Counted from the first letter of the stretch, positions 15,871 to 26,149 are shown. The stretch is DNA of 64,000 nucleotides from Paenibacillus pabuli (GCF_039831995.1 NZ_JBDOIO010000003.1:1674001-1738000), one strand, 5' to 3'. Program-made: numbers and translations. The notes: a model not told the origin generated them from the letters alone.

Positions 15871-18600
15871 TTAAGAACTTATTTTATTTTGTTGATATTG
15901 TTCCAGCGAGATTAAAACCTCCCTAGGCTTACTGCCCTCATACGGGCCAATAACGCCACGAGCCTCCATAGAGTCAATCAGACGTGCAGCGCGGGTATAA
16001 CCCACTCTCATTCGCCGCTGAAGCAAGGATACGGAAGCTTGCTTCGCTTCCAATATAATTTGCACAGCCTGCTCGTACAGTTCATCCTGTACTTCATCTG
16101 CCGCTTGAACGGAATCATCGACTTCAGGCACAATGGATTCATCATACTGTGCTTCACCTTGGCCACGCACATAATTAACAATATTCTCAACTTCTTCATC
16201 ACTCATAAAAGCTCCCTGCACACGTACTGGCTTGGAAGCTCCCATTGGCATGAAGAGCATATCGCCACGGCCCAGCAGTTTCTCTGCTCCCCCCATATCT
16301 AAGATCGTCCGGGAGTCCACCTGTGAAGACACACCGAATGCGATCCGGGAAGGGATATTCGCTTTGATGACACCAGTAATGACATCAACGGAAGGCCGCT
16401 GCGTAGCAATAATGAGATGAATCCCCGCAGCACGTGCCATTTGGGCAAGACGCGCAATGGCATCTTCTACATCCCCTGCAGCAACCATCATCAGATCCGC
16501 AAGCTCGTCCACAATAACAACGATGTATGGCAATACAGCTGCCGGATTGTCCTTCATCAGGTTGTTGTAACCTTCGACATTCCGTGTACCCGATTTGGAG
16601 AACAGCTCATATCTCTTCTCCATCTCCACCACAATTTTTTTGAGGGCAAGCGAAGCTCTCTTGGGATCCGTCACTACCGGAGCCATCAGATGAGGAATGC
16701 CATTGTATACATTAAGCTCAACCATTTTCGGGTCGACCATCAGAAATTTCACTTCATCCGGCTTGGCTTTGTATAGAATACTGGTGATAATCCCGTTAAT
16801 ACATACCGATTTACCAGAACCTGTAGCACCCGCAACAAGCAAATGGGGCATACGGGCGAGGTTGCCGATGATGGTCTGACCAGAAATGTCCCGTCCAAAT
16901 GCAATAGTCACTTTGGATTCTGCATCCTGGAACGTGGATGTTTCCATAACCTCACGCATCGTTACAACTGAAACTTCACCGTTAGGCACCTCGATACCGA
17001 TCGCTGACTTACCAGGAATCGGTGCTTCCATCCGGATATCCTTGGCAGCTAATGCCAGTGCGATATCATCAGTCAAACTTACAATTCGGCTAACTTTCAC
17101 ACCAATATCCGGTTGAATTTCATATCGCGTAACCGCTGGTCCTCTAACCACTTCAAGCACTTTTGCCCGCACACCGAAGCTTTCTAGTGTGGCTTCAAGC
17201 TTACGGGCAGTCTGCATATAATCTTTTTGGTCCCCGCCCTTGCCGCCGTTGTTTGGCTTCGCAAGCAGGCGGAACGAAGGAAGCTTGTACGGCTTCGGAG
17301 GTGGAGGAGGCGGTTTAATGGGCTCCATATCCTGTCCCTCGGCACTTCCACTGTCCATCCCCGAAGATGTATCGTTTAACCCAGGTTGTCCTTCCAGGCT
17401 ATTCTCCATCTCACTCAGGTGATCAGTACCGGCCTCGTTTATAGGCCAACCGGCTCCATCCACCAGTTCATCACTAACCTTGATCGGAATGTCGTCTCCT
17501 TGGCTGGAGTCTGAAATGTCCTCAGGGAATGGATACGCATCGTCCAGATCATCATCCTTGACATGATCCTCTGCTCTGACATGTTCGAAGAAATCACGGA
17601 TAATTGGAGCTGAACTGGTTTTCTGTGGAGCAGCCCCTCCAACAGGAGAGGGAACATCTGAGACAAATGACGGCTCTTCATTCCAGGATTCAGCAAAATG
17701 ATCCGGCTCTGCTCGATATAACACCTGCTCCGCTGCCGTTGGCTGCTCTTGCTCCATCTCTCGGTCAGATTTTATCTTCTCCCGATCCGCACCCCACTTA
17801 CCAAACAATTGAAAGAAAATGGGCGCTTTTCGTTTGGGAAGCTGCATCTCTTCCAAGTCGTCCTCTTCATCATCTTCGATATCCGCGGGAATAGGAACCA
17901 CTTTACGAGCAGCTCCACCTTTTTTCCCCGAGGATGTTGCAGCAGAACGCGCTGACGGTCTGGACTCCAGCTTTTTGTAGATCGAACTGCCGGCATCCCA
18001 TACCTTGGTTCTGAAAATGCGTACCAGATCGACATAGGACAGATTCGTAATCAGCATAAAACTAATAATAAACATCACGATCATAATCAAACGGGCACCT
18101 AGACTGCCGAACAGCCACAGGAACAGAGCAAATTGAGCAGCCCCAATGTAGCCGCCACTTATGTCCTTATTTAACATGGAATCACGTTCACCAGGCGCGG
18201 GTTGAAGCAGTTCGGTCTGCATATCGTTATGTACTTGTGTAATAACCGCTCCAGGCTCGAGAGCTCCAACAGGGATAAGCTTCTGATGCATTGCAGATAC
18301 GGTACTCATCAAGGTTAACGCAAACACCAGAAGGACAAGCCCTGTCTTGCGAGTTGTCCACCCGCTCGGCCACTTTCGGTGTATCATAACCATCAATCCG
18401 TAGTAGATCCCAACCAGCGGAATGGCAAAATAGAATTTTCCGAGCATTAATCCGAACATTTTGGATAGTGAACGCCCTACGGTTGCTTCTCCAGATAAAG
18501 CGATAACCGCAAGGGTAATGAGCACAATCCCGTAAATCTCATATTTTAAAACGCCGCTGAACGCAGCGCCTTTTTTCTTCTTCTTTTTTCTTCTGGCCAA
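15871..18600 (-). CDS. ftsK: DNA translocase FtsK/SpoIIIE
   Basis: 909 residues. A very basic start ([11 protein letters not shown]) is followed by about four membrane helices (about 20-190), an acidic Pro-rich linker (about 210-450) and the FtsK alpha, beta and gamma domains. Walker A is GATGSGKS near residue 590, and the C-terminal gamma winged helix contains [15 protein letters not shown]. It pumps chromosomal DNA through the septum during division and sporulation. By gene order (after tepA and ylzJ) it is the SpoIIIE counterpart. The start is a TTG 8 bases after GGGGGTG. It is longer than B. subtilis SpoIIIE mainly because of the linker. Confidence 0.95.
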   Translation of the reverse strand: MARRKKKKKKGAAFSGVLKYEIYGIVLITLAVIALSGEATVGRSLSKMFGLMLGKFYFAIPLVGIYYGLMVMIHRKWPSGWTTRKTGLVLLVFALTLMSTVSAMHQKLIPVGALEPGAVITQVHNDMQTELLQPAPGERDSMLNKDISGGYIGAAQFALFLWLFGSLGARLIMIVMFIISFMLITNLSYVDLVRIFRTKVWDAGSSIYKKLESRPSARSAATSSGKKGGAARKVVPIPADIEDDEEDDLEEMQLPKRKAPIFFQLFGKWGADREKIKSDREMEQEQPTAAEQVLYRAEPDHFAESWNEEPSFVSDVPSPVGGAAPQKTSSAPIIRDFFEHVRAEDHVKDDDLDDAYPFPEDISDSSQGDDIPIKVSDELVDGAGWPINEAGTDHLSEMENSLEGQPGLNDTSSGMDSGSAEGQDMEPIKPPPPPPKPYKLPSFRLLAKPNNGGKGGDQKDYMQTARKLEATLESFGVRAKVLEVVRGPAVTRYEIQPDIGVKVSRIVSLTDDIALALAAKDIRMEAPIPGKSAIGIEVPNGEVSVVTMREVMETSTFQDAESKVTIAFGRDISGQTIIGNLARMPHLLVAGATGSGKSVCINGIITSILYKAKPDEVKFLMVDPKMVELNVYNGIPHLMAPVVTDPKRASLALKKIVVEMEKRYELFSKSGTRNVEGYNNLMKDNPAAVLPYIVVIVDELADLMMVAAGDVEDAIARLAQMARAAGIHLIIATQRPSVDVITGVIKANIPSRIAFGVSSQVDSRTILDMGGAEKLLGRGDMLFMPMGASKPVRVQGAFMSDEEVENIVNYVRGQGEAQYDESIVPEVDDSVQAADEVQDELYEQAVQIILEAKQASVSLLQRRMRVGYTRAARLIDSMEARGVIGPYEGSKPREVLISLEQYQQNKISS

Positions 18601-18690
18601 AATCAGGTCACCCCCAGAAGAATATTATACCATACAAATATAATCCGTACATATGTTCTTTTCTTGCCCTATTTGTCTTTTTTCGTCGTG

Positions 18691-18921
18691 TTATGTTGGT
18701 CCCGCGTTACCTGAAAGAGGAACTTTAGAGCCAGGCATATTGGCGGGATCAAGATACGCTTCAAGCGGGCAGTCAAGCAAACGCACAATAACCGCTTCAC
18801 TATCACTAACCGGTCTGATCTGCATCAATAAACCATTAATCTTGACTTCACGCGTATCTTCCCCTTCATTCCACATCCCCGACCAGAGATGCTCCGGTGG
18901 CATTACAGTATACATGGTCAT
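18691..18921 (-). CDS. ylzJ: YlzJ-like protein
   Basis: 76 residues. It starts [13 protein letters not shown] and matches the small YlzJ family that lies between tepA and spoIIIE in Bacillales; function unknown. The ATG overlaps the tepA TGA (ATGA) and has GGAGG 9 bases upstream, so the pair is coupled. No membrane segment or known domain is visible. Confidence 0.85.
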   Translation of the reverse strand: MTMYTVMPPEHLWSGMWNEGEDTREVKINGLLMQIRPVSDSEAVIVRLLDCPLEAYLDPANMPGSKVPLSGNAGPT

Positions 18922-19691
18922 TGTGTAAGTCCTCCTGCGTGCAGAGTCTGTCTCTTGTCTCCCATGAGCTTGTTCAACTGGGCAATGGCTTGACCAATGC
19001 CGCCAACCGCATCCATTAATCCGTATTTGACTGCATCAGCACTCCCAACAGCCGTACCAATATCCCGGTTCAATTCCCCTGTTTTAAACATGAGTTCTTT
19101 GAACATATCCTCTGAGATATTCGAATGTGTGGTGACAAAGCGAACAACCCGTTCCTGCATTTTCTCCATGTATTCAAATGTTTGAGGGACACCAATAACA
19201 AGTCCGTTCATACGGATGGGATGAATCGTCATTGTTGCACTTCCGGCAATTAATGAATATGTGGAAGCCACTGCGATTGGAACTCCTATGCTATGTCCTC
19301 CGCCAATAACAACGGTAACGGTAGGCTTGCTCAGAGAAGCTATCATCTCAGCGATCGCCAAACCTGCCTCCACGTCTCCTCCCACGGTGTTCAGAATGAT
19401 CAGGATACCTTCAATCCGGGGATTCTGTTCTGCAGCAACCAACTGCGGAATAATATGCTCGTACTTGGTTGTTTTGTTTTGCGGGGGCAGAATCAAGTGA
19501 CCTTCAACCTGTCCAATAATCGTCATACAAAAAATATTGGACTCCCCTGCAGGTGACTGAGTCTGTCCGAACTGCTGGATTGCCTCTGTAACGGGAGCGA
19601 GGCCTTTGTCCTCCTGGGCAGGCATGTTGGGTGTCTCCGTCTCGGGTTGATTCGACTTGGATGTCTGCTTGCCGTTTATATACTCACTCAT
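18918..19691 (-). CDS. tepA: ClpP-fold protease TepA (translocation-enhancing protein)
   Basis: 257 residues. A ClpP/crotonase-like serine protease fold: the nucleophile region [15 protein letters not shown] is followed by the His region [11 protein letters not shown]. TepA is reported to assist protein translocation or degrade peptides and to influence spores in B. subtilis, but its mechanism is not settled. The start is the ATG at 19691, 9 bases after AAGGGG; the longer frame from 19718 starts inside that leader. The gene is flanked by rnjB upstream (with a strong terminator between) and coupled to ylzJ downstream. Confidence 0.88.
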   Translation of the reverse strand: MSEYINGKQTSKSNQPETETPNMPAQEDKGLAPVTEAIQQFGQTQSPAGESNIFCMTIIGQVEGHLILPPQNKTTKYEHIIPQLVAAEQNPRIEGILIILNTVGGDVEAGLAIAEMIASLSKPTVTVVIGGGHSIGVPIAVASTYSLIAGSATMTIHPIRMNGLVIGVPQTFEYMEKMQERVVRFVTTHSNISEDMFKELMFKTGELNRDIGTAVGSADAVKYGLMDAVGGIGQAIAQLNKLMGDKRQTLHAGGLTQ

Positions 19692-19815
19692 TATGTTAAT
19701 CCCCTTCCCCATAACCATTTTAATGTATTCCTTAGTATGGGGAATTTTCCAGCCTACTTATACCCGAAGACCTGCCAAAAATCCCTTACATCGTCCACGC
19801 CAATTCGTAAAAAGC

Positions 19816-19870
19816 AAAAAAAGCCCCTGATCTACGAGGAACCGTCCAATATTACTCGTAGATCAGGGGC
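19816..19870 (-). terminator. Strong intrinsic terminator after rnjB
   Basis: A perfect 16 bp stem (arms 19855-19870 and 19823-19838, starting GCCCCTGATC), 16 nt loop, then TTTTTTTGCTTTTT on the minus strand. It is the longest perfect terminator stem in the window. Confidence 0.95.
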
Positions 19871-19904
19871 GACTGTGTGCCTGAATATATGATTTTAGTT
19901 TATT

Positions 19905-21584
19905 TTAAACTTCCATGATAATTGGCAAAATCATCGGTCTGCGACGAGTTTGCTCATACAGGAAGCGTCCCAGTGCATCTTTTACATTGGTTTTGAGTGA
20001 AGCCCATTCGTTTACATTCTCACTCATCAACTTTTGCAGTGTGCTGCTGACAATACGGTTGGCTTCGTCAAGCAATCCTTCGGATTCCCGTACGTATACA
20101 AATCCGCGGGAAATGATATCCGGACCGGATACAATTTTACCATCTTGTTTGCTGAGGGTTACTACAACGACAAGAATTCCATCCTGGGATAACAGTTTGC
20201 GATCGCGCAATACGATGTTACCAACGTCGCCTACACCCAATCCGTCGATCAGTACGTTACCTGCAGTAACTTTACCAGCCTTGCGAGCTGCTCCACCTTG
20301 AATCTCAACCACTTCACCGATATCCGTGATGAAGATGTTGTCAGGATCGATACCTACAGATTCAGCAAGAACTGCGTGACGGCGCTGCATACGGAATTCC
20401 CCGTGAATTGGCAGGAAGAACTTAGGTTTCATCAGGTTAAGCATCAGCTTGAGCTCTTCCTGGCTACCGTGTCCAGATACGTGTACACCGCTGTTCGCAC
20501 CACTGTAATGAACATTAGCTCCGAGACGGAACAATTCATCAATGGTACGGCCTACATACTTCTCATTACCCGGTACCGGTGTTGCTGCGATAATAACTGT
20601 GTCACCAGGAAGAATGTCTACTTTACGGTGAGTAGAACGAGCCATCCGAGTCAATGCAGACATTGGCTCGCCTTGACTTCCTGTGCAAAGAATAACAACA
20701 CGGTCTGCAGCCATTTTACCTACTTCTTCAGGTTCAATGATCATACCGTCCGGAATTTCCAGATAACCCAGATCCGAAGCAATACCTACAACATTCACCA
20801 TGCTGCGTCCAATAACAGCCACTTTGCGGCCAGTCACATCTGCTGCATTAATGACCTGTTGAATCCGGTGTACGTTGGAAGCAAAAGTAGCTACAACTAC
20901 ACGCTGGCTCGCTTTACGGAAGATATCTTCCAAAACGATCCCAACATTTTTCTCAGAAGGCGTGAAGCCTGGTTTCTCAGCATTGGTACTGTCAGACAAA
21001 AGTGCGAGAACGCCATTTGTACCGATCTGTGCCATACGCTGAAGATCTGCATATTGACCATTGACTGGTGTGTGGTCGAATTTGAAGTCACCTGTATGAA
21101 CTACAGCACCTTCTGGAGTTTCAACACATACACCAACGGAATCCGGAATACTATGGTTAGTAGCAAAGAATGTTGCTTTCAATACCGATCCAAGTTGGAT
21201 CTCGGAATCAGCGTCAATCAGAATGCGTTTTGTTTCACCCAGCAAATTGGCTTCTTTCAGTTTGTTTTCAACCAGTCCGAGTGTAAGCTTGGTTCCATAT
21301 ACAGGAACGTTAAGGTGTTTCAGAACATACGGTAATCCACCGATATGATCTTCGTGACCGTGAGTCAAAATAATTCCTCTTACTTTGTCACGGTTCTCAG
21401 TCAAGTACGAAATGTCAGGAATGACAATGTCAATTCCAAGCATATCTTCTTCAGGGAATTTAAGACCAGCATCTACGACTACAATGTCGTTAGCGTATTG
21501 GATGACGTACATATTTTTACCAATCTCGCCTACGCCGCCCAGTGCAAAAATCATCAGTTTATCGTTATTATTTTTCTTAGACAA
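19905..21584 (-). CDS. rnjB: Ribonuclease J (RnjB by position)
   Basis: 559 residues, metallo-beta-lactamase/beta-CASP family. It has the zinc motif THGHEDHIGG (HxHxDH), VHTGDFKFD, the beta-CASP ATFASNVHRI region, and PIHGEFRM near the C-terminal third. RNase J combines 5'-to-3' exonuclease and endonuclease activity in mRNA turnover. Two paralogues usually occur in Bacillales; the place between dapA and tepA is that of RnjB. The start is a TTG 12 bases after AGGAGG, a rather long spacing, but no better start exists. Its leader is about 280 nt. Confidence 0.93.
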   Translation of the reverse strand: MSKKNNNDKLMIFALGGVGEIGKNMYVIQYANDIVVVDAGLKFPEEDMLGIDIVIPDISYLTENRDKVRGIILTHGHEDHIGGLPYVLKHLNVPVYGTKLTLGLVENKLKEANLLGETKRILIDADSEIQLGSVLKATFFATNHSIPDSVGVCVETPEGAVVHTGDFKFDHTPVNGQYADLQRMAQIGTNGVLALLSDSTNAEKPGFTPSEKNVGIVLEDIFRKASQRVVVATFASNVHRIQQVINAADVTGRKVAVIGRSMVNVVGIASDLGYLEIPDGMIIEPEEVGKMAADRVVILCTGSQGEPMSALTRMARSTHRKVDILPGDTVIIAATPVPGNEKYVGRTIDELFRLGANVHYSGANSGVHVSGHGSQEELKLMLNLMKPKFFLPIHGEFRMQRRHAVLAESVGIDPDNIFITDIGEVVEIQGGAARKAGKVTAGNVLIDGLGVGDVGNIVLRDRKLLSQDGILVVVVTLSKQDGKIVSGPDIISRGFVYVRESEGLLDEANRIVSSTLQKLMSENVNEWASLKTNVKDALGRFLYEQTRRRPMILPIIMEV

Positions 21585-21866
21585 ATGAATCTGAACCTCC
21601 TATGGTAGTTGGACGTCGTACCTTATTATTTTATTTATTGTAAGTTAAAAAAGTAATCTCCACATTACAAACCAATACATAGGCATGTATGCAAAAGAAC
21701 ACCTTTATTCACGATATTTGGAAGAAGTTCCTCGAAGCAATTCCCCTTCTCCAACAAGTTGGATTTGAAATGATTCCTTCTTAGCCGTTCCTTCCCTTTT
21801 CACCGCAAAGCCACATCTCGAAACGATGTCGCTTTCAATTTCAAAAAAATACCGCACCCAGTCACT
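21585..21866 (-). other. Long structured 5' leader of rnjB
   Basis: The gap 21585-22060 contains the dapA terminator (21965-22005), the rnjB promoter (21874-21903) and this 280 nt leader. There is no credible ORF. Small inverted repeats, such as ACATC/GATGT around 21813-21829 and CCAACTTGTTGG around 21751-21762, are the only structure I see. Nothing matches a riboswitch I know. Confidence 0.4.
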
Positions 21867-21873
21867 TGACATC

Positions 21874-21903
21874 ATTATACATGATTAAAAACAAAAAAAA
21901 CAA
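21874..21903 (-). promoter_or_regulatory. SigA-like promoter of rnjB
   Basis: Minus strand: TTGTTT (21898-21903), an 18 bp T-rich spacer, perfect TATAAT (21874-21879). Confidence 0.6.
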
Positions 21904-21964
21904 GTCACTCTGTCGTTAAGCCTTAGGTTTCCCTCTGACAGCAAGGATGAAACAACTCTAAAAA

Positions 21965-22005
21965 GCAAAAAAAGAACCGCTTCTTCTTTCTCTGAAGAGC
22001 GGTTC
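21965..22005 (-). terminator. Intrinsic terminator after dapA
   Basis: GAACCGCT / AGCGGTTC stem extended by CTTC/GAAG (21974-22005), then TTTTTTTGCTTTTT on the minus strand. Confidence 0.9.
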
Positions 22006-22060
22006 CTGTTTGTTTGTATATGTTATAAAAATTAATAATTTTTAGACAAGAGCATGCTTG

Positions 22061-22939
22061 CTATTCATTAAGCAAGGCACGGATAAAGCCCTGCTCCTCG
22101 TCGGTTGGAGCAATCAGCGGAAGACGCACTGAACCAACGTTTAATCCACGCAACGTCAGAGCGTATTTCACTGCAACCGGGTTCGGCAAAGGCTGCGGAC
22201 ACTCAAATAAACCTTTGAACACTGGGAAAAGTTGCTGATGCAATTGGGTTGCTTTTTGTGTGTCTCCCCCAACGAATGCATCAATCATCTGTTTCATCTC
22301 CGCACCGACTATATGACTCGCAACACTGACAATGCCATATGCTCCCACCGTGATTGCTGGTAAACCTGATGCGTCATCTCCCGAGTAAACTTTGAAGTGA
22401 TCGGGTGCACCTGCAGCAACCAGTGTCACTTGCTCCAAGGGAGCACATTCCTTCGTAGCCACGATATTCGGAATCTGAGCCAGGCGAAGCGTAGTGGCAG
22501 TAGACAGGCTTGCTGCGGTACGGCCTGGTACGTTATATAGCATTACAGGCAGCTTGGTTGAGCTCGCAATGGCTTCAAAATGTTTGAACATGCCTTCTTG
22601 GCTTGGTTTGTTGTAATAAGGAACGACCAAAAGGACCCCATCCACACCGACACGTTCAGCTTCTTGTGTCAGATGGATCGAATGGGCAGTATTGTTAGAC
22701 CCTGTTCCGGCAATGATTTTGCATCTTCCTGCAGCATGCTTCACTGCAAACTCAAAAAGCTGCACCTTCTCACTGTCGCTAAGTGTAGGAGATTCACCGG
22801 TCGTACCGGACACCACAAGTGCTTCAGATTTTTGATCTGCAATTAAATAGTCTATAAGCCTTGCAGTTTCCTCCCAATGAATCTCCCCCTGTTCGTTGAA
22901 CGGAGTGACCATTGCTGTAATCAATCTTCCAAAGTCCAA
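22061..22939 (-). CDS. dapA: 4-hydroxy-tetrahydrodipicolinate synthase
   Basis: 292 residues. The class I aldolase signatures are GTTGESPTLS (residues 45-54), YYNKPSQEGM, MLYNVPGRT with the catalytic Tyr, and the Schiff-base Lys in VATKECA. It condenses aspartate semialdehyde with pyruvate, giving the precursor of both diaminopimelate and dipicolinate. The TTG at 22939 (MDFGRLITAMVTPF) is preferred: AAGGAGG lies 8 bases before it, whereas a TTG at 22957 would place the ribosome site inside the protein. It is the last gene of the dpa-dap run, 45 bases after dapG. Confidence 0.95.
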   Translation of the reverse strand: MDFGRLITAMVTPFNEQGEIHWEETARLIDYLIADQKSEALVVSGTTGESPTLSDSEKVQLFEFAVKHAAGRCKIIAGTGSNNTAHSIHLTQEAERVGVDGVLLVVPYYNKPSQEGMFKHFEAIASSTKLPVMLYNVPGRTAASLSTATTLRLAQIPNIVATKECAPLEQVTLVAAGAPDHFKVYSGDDASGLPAITVGAYGIVSVASHIVGAEMKQMIDAFVGGDTQKATQLHQQLFPVFKGLFECPQPLPNPVAVKYALTLRGLNVGSVRLPLIAPTDEEQGFIRALLNE

Positions 22940-22984
22940 TTCGATTTCCTCCTTCAAAACAGGTCTGGCTCCGCACGCTTCAAA

Positions 22985-24202
22985 TTACAAATGAAGTTCG
23001 AACGAGGTGTGAAGCGCCCTCAGGGCCTGAACCATATCTTCTTTTTTTACAAGTACCCAGATGGTTGTGTTCGAATCTGCCGATTGCAAGATCTGAATGT
23101 CAGCCAGTGTTAACGATTCAACGATTCTTGCCATGATACCAGGCACACCGTTAATTCCACCGCCGATCACCGAAACTTTGGCACAGCCGGACAGACTTTG
23201 AGGTTTAAGACCAATCTCTTGCAAAACTTGAATTGCTTTTTCAGAGTCACTGTCGAACACAGTATAGACGACTCCTGAAGGGGTAACATTAATAAAATCA
23301 ACACTAATCGAATTTTCAGCCATTGTTTTGAAGACTTTCAGCTGCAGCCGATCCGCGCCTCCCGGCACATCTACTGTGATCTGGGTTACGTTGCTAACGT
23401 AAGCAATACCCGTCACATAACGATCTACTATGCCTGTCTGCACATCCTGGAATCCTTCCGGATGGGTAACAAGGGTTCCTTCACTGTCTGCAAAAGTGGA
23501 TCGTACGCGTACAGGAATTTGGGATTGCATTGCAATTTCAACTGCTCGGGGGTGAATGACTTTGGCCCCGTGATGCGCCATATTACAGATCTCGGCATAA
23601 CTCACCACAGTTAACGGACGTGCATCCTCCACAATCCGCGGATCAGCGGTCAAAATGCCGTTTACATCGGTATAGATATCCACCATCTCCGCCTGAAGAG
23701 CAGCACCCAATGCTGTAGCTGATGTATCACTGCCGCCACGGCCTAATGTGGTAAAGTCTCCGCTCTCTGTCTGCCCTTGGAAACCCGTAACAATAACAAC
23801 ACGGTTTTTTTGAAGCTCCTCCAGCACACGAACAGGACGGACATCCAAAATCCGGGCATTCCCGAAATTGTCGTCCGTCACAAAGCCTGCCTGCGCACCA
23901 GTCAGCACAGTTGTGGGGATGTTTTCATGTTCAAGCAGACTGCTGAGTGTTGTAGCCGATATGATCTCACCACAGCACAACAATAAATCCTTTTCACGTG
24001 CAGACAGTGAATTACCATTTTGCGCTGCCCAGTCGAGCAATGTATCCGTAGCATATGGTTCGCCCCGGCGGCCCATAGCCGACACAACAATGACAAGACT
24101 CAGTCCTGCCTCAAGTTCACGTTTAATATGACGGAGCACGTGCTCTCTCGCCTGAACCGTAGAAAGCGACGTGCCTCCAAATTTCTGTACCATGATACGC
24201 AT
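22985..24202 (-). CDS. dapG: Aspartate kinase I (DapG type)
   Basis: 405 residues. It begins MRIMVQKFGGTSLS, the kinase signature, with GRGGSDTSA in the catalytic domain and two C-terminal ACT domains (about 265-400). It phosphorylates aspartate, the first step to lysine, diaminopimelate, threonine and methionine. By position next to dapA and the DPA synthase genes it is the DapG isozyme, which is diaminopimelate-sensitive in B. subtilis. The ATG at 24202 follows GGAGG by 7 bases; the longer frame to 24298 runs through remains of asd and has no ribosome site. Confidence 0.94.
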   Translation of the reverse strand: MRIMVQKFGGTSLSTVQAREHVLRHIKRELEAGLSLVIVVSAMGRRGEPYATDTLLDWAAQNGNSLSAREKDLLLCCGEIISATTLSSLLEHENIPTTVLTGAQAGFVTDDNFGNARILDVRPVRVLEELQKNRVVIVTGFQGQTESGDFTTLGRGGSDTSATALGAALQAEMVDIYTDVNGILTADPRIVEDARPLTVVSYAEICNMAHHGAKVIHPRAVEIAMQSQIPVRVRSTFADSEGTLVTHPEGFQDVQTGIVDRYVTGIAYVSNVTQITVDVPGGADRLQLKVFKTMAENSISVDFINVTPSGVVYTVFDSDSEKAIQVLQEIGLKPQSLSGCAKVSVIGGGINGVPGIMARIVESLTLADIQILQSADSNTTIWVLVKKEDMVQALRALHTSFELHL

Positions 24203-24281
24203 CTTAATTCCTCCATTTGTGTACGCAAGAAGACTGGACACGGTCAAATCAACAAATGGATCAACCCAGGGAGCGTTCCGA

Positions 24282-24600
24282 TGCAATAAATTCAGCAATG
24301 ATTACGACATTATATGCCGTTTTTCCTCTGTAGATTGCTTGCTCTAAGCAATTCACTAACTGAAGGTCGGTTTATCACCGATCACGACATGCATATCTCC
24401 ATGAACGCATCCCGCTTGCGATCAATTCGGTGCAAGCAGGAATGCCCTTCAACGACAGGAACGCGTACACAGGAAGCTGTTAAACTTCCGACGTATCGTC
24501 CCCCATGATTTTCTTTGTCTAACCTAACCAAGTTCATTTCTTCATGCGTATAACCGTTATCCTGGAACTTCTCCACAGCGAAATCCAACCCGTAAACAAA
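24282..24600 (-). pseudogene. asd: Decayed remnant of asd (aspartate-semialdehyde dehydrogenase)
   Basis: The 420 bp gap between dpaB and dapG is where asd stands in B. subtilis. On the minus strand 24600-24385 reads VEKFQDNGYTHEEMNLV, then TASCVRVPVVEGHS, then IDRKRDA. These match the Asd segments DKFQDNGYTFEEM, ATCVRLPIQTGHS and IDRDDA as I recall them. After a stop at 24382-24384 the same frame continues with SVSELLR (cf. VSDNLLKG). A shifted frame at 24335-24282 then reads IYRGKTAYNVVIIAEFI (cf. KGAAWNAVQIAE). About 220 N-terminal residues, including the catalytic Cys, and roughly 55 internal residues are gone. A short 68-codon ORF here is therefore not a gene. A working asd must lie elsewhere. 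Confidence 0.78.
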
Positions 24601-24623
24601 CGTTAAACTTGGTCAATAAACGA

Positions 24624-25220
24624 TTAAGCCTGTGCAGAGCGTTCTACGATCATCGGCTGTAACTGTTGACCTTCCAGTGCACTCCAGCATGCCTCCGGAA
24701 TAAGTTCCATCTTTGCCACTAACGAGTTTGGTTTCTTCACCGGATCATCCTGCCCGAACGGTACAAAGTAAATATATTTTGCTACAAGCAGTTTGGCGAT
24801 GTTCGCGGCATTCAGTCCCAGGCCATCATTTGTGGAGATGGCAAGCACTACCGGACGCTGATTCCGCATCTGGGCTTTGGCTGCCATCAGCACAGGGCTA
24901 TCGGTCATCGCATTAGCCAGCTTACTCGTTGTGTTCCCTGTGCAGGGAGCAATTACGAGCACATCAAGCAATTTGGATGGCCCCAGCGGTTCCGCCTCAA
25001 CAATTGTAGAAATAATATCATTCCCAGTTATATCTTTCAACTGTTTTTGCCAGTTCTGAGCCGTACCAAAGCGCGTATCCGTTGTTAAAACCGAATTGGA
25101 AATAATCGGAACGACATTCGCACCCTCAGCCACAAACCGGCTAATTACCGGCATAACCTCTTCAAACGTACAATGAGAACCTGTAATCGCATAACCTACC
25201 GTTTTACCCTTCCAGTTCAT
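24624..25220 (-). CDS. dpaB: Dipicolinate synthase subunit B
   Basis: 198 residues, a flavoprotein-like fold (VGYAITGSHCTFEEVMPVIS, VIAPCTGNTTSKLANAMTDS). With DpaA it oxidises the tetrahydrodipicolinate intermediate to dipicolinic acid in the mother cell; the product is loaded into the spore core with calcium. The ATG overlaps the dpaA TGA (ATGA) and has GGGAGG upstream, so the subunits are translationally coupled. It is followed by the asd remnant and dapG. It is also known as spoVFB. Confidence 0.95.
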   Translation of the reverse strand: MNWKGKTVGYAITGSHCTFEEVMPVISRFVAEGANVVPIISNSVLTTDTRFGTAQNWQKQLKDITGNDIISTIVEAEPLGPSKLLDVLVIAPCTGNTTSKLANAMTDSPVLMAAKAQMRNQRPVVLAISTNDGLGLNAANIAKLLVAKYIYFVPFGQDDPVKKPNSLVAKMELIPEACWSALEGQQLQPMIVERSAQA

Positions 25221-26116
25221 TGTTCAACCTCCCGTGCGTTTTGTTCTTCCAAAAGCAAACGGATCAACGCGTCGGCAATAATGCCGCCAGCCGTTTTGGG
25301 AGCAACAATGCCGGGGAGGCCTGGCGCTAGAAGCGCTTTAATGCCGCGTTTTTCAGCATATCTGAAATCACAGCCGCCAGGAGCGGATGCGAGGTCGATA
25401 ATGACTGCTTTTTGAGGCATTCTGGACAGGATTTGTGCTGTGATTATCATAGTCGGTATCGTATTAAAAAGCAAGTCAACTGCCCCGGTTTGAGCGGCCA
25501 AATCCGTTGTCATGAAAGGCTTCCAGCCCATGATGTTAGCCCGAGCCGCATCCTCTTCCCGCCTGATTCCCACCCGTACATTTGCCCCAAGACCCTGGAG
25601 CGTTTTGGCCATTGTGAATCCTGTTCGGCCGAGCCCAAGCACAATACATTCCGAGCCGTGGATCGTGAAGTCCGTCTCCCGAATCGCCATCGCGACCGCT
25701 CCCTCAGCTGTCGGGATCGAGTTGAAGAGCGCGATGTCATCACGATCCAGCACTTCAATCAGCCGTAAGCCGTTATCCACGCACAACTCACGCAAAAATG
25801 GCTTTGCCATTCCTGTGAAAACAATACAATGCTCTGGCAATGCCGCTATCTGTTCTTTTTTCAGGAAAATCGGCTGGTCACTGAATGAGGTGCTCACTTT
25901 CCCCTGATCATCACAACCAACTACGGGGAGCACCACCACATCCGCGGATGCCAACACCTCATCCTCCAGCTCATGATATTCGATCCCCGAAATAGGACGC
26001 TCCAGCTTGTCGAAACCGACCACACTTACCGTGGCATCCAGCTCTGCGCATTTTTGAATGACTTCAAGCTGCCGCGCATCTCCGCCCAGGACTACTATCC
26101 GGACTCCGGTCAGCAT
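25217..26116 (-). CDS. dpaA: Dipicolinate synthase subunit A
   Basis: 299 residues with two Rossmann-like halves: VRIVVLGGDARQLE at the N-terminus and the NAD(P)-binding CIVLGLGRTGFTMAKTLQGL from about residue 155. It is the dehydrogenase subunit of DPA synthase. The ATG at 26116 follows GGAG by 10 bases and gives the usual family length; the longer frame to 26185 would read through the promoter. A SigK-like promoter at 26150-26178 fits the known mother-cell control of spoVF. Also known as spoVFA. Confidence 0.95.
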   Translation of the reverse strand: MLTGVRIVVLGGDARQLEVIQKCAELDATVSVVGFDKLERPISGIEYHELEDEVLASADVVVLPVVGCDDQGKVSTSFSDQPIFLKKEQIAALPEHCIVFTGMAKPFLRELCVDNGLRLIEVLDRDDIALFNSIPTAEGAVAMAIRETDFTIHGSECIVLGLGRTGFTMAKTLQGLGANVRVGIRREEDAARANIMGWKPFMTTDLAAQTGAVDLLFNTIPTMIITAQILSRMPQKAVIIDLASAPGGCDFRYAEKRGIKALLAPGLPGIVAPKTAGGIIADALIRLLLEEQNAREVEQ

Positions 26117-26149
26117 CGGGACGTCACTCCTTTCACCACATGTATGCCT

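Noticed and set aside
20298..21335. 345-codon ORF on the plus strand
   Set aside because: It is fully antisense to rnjB, has no ribosome site and a composition that mirrors the rnjB codons.
24382..24588. 68-codon ORF between dpaB and dapG as a new small gene
   Set aside because: Its sequence aligns with the C-terminal half of Asd, it has no ribosome site, and the similarity continues past its stop and into another frame; it is a pseudogene fragment.
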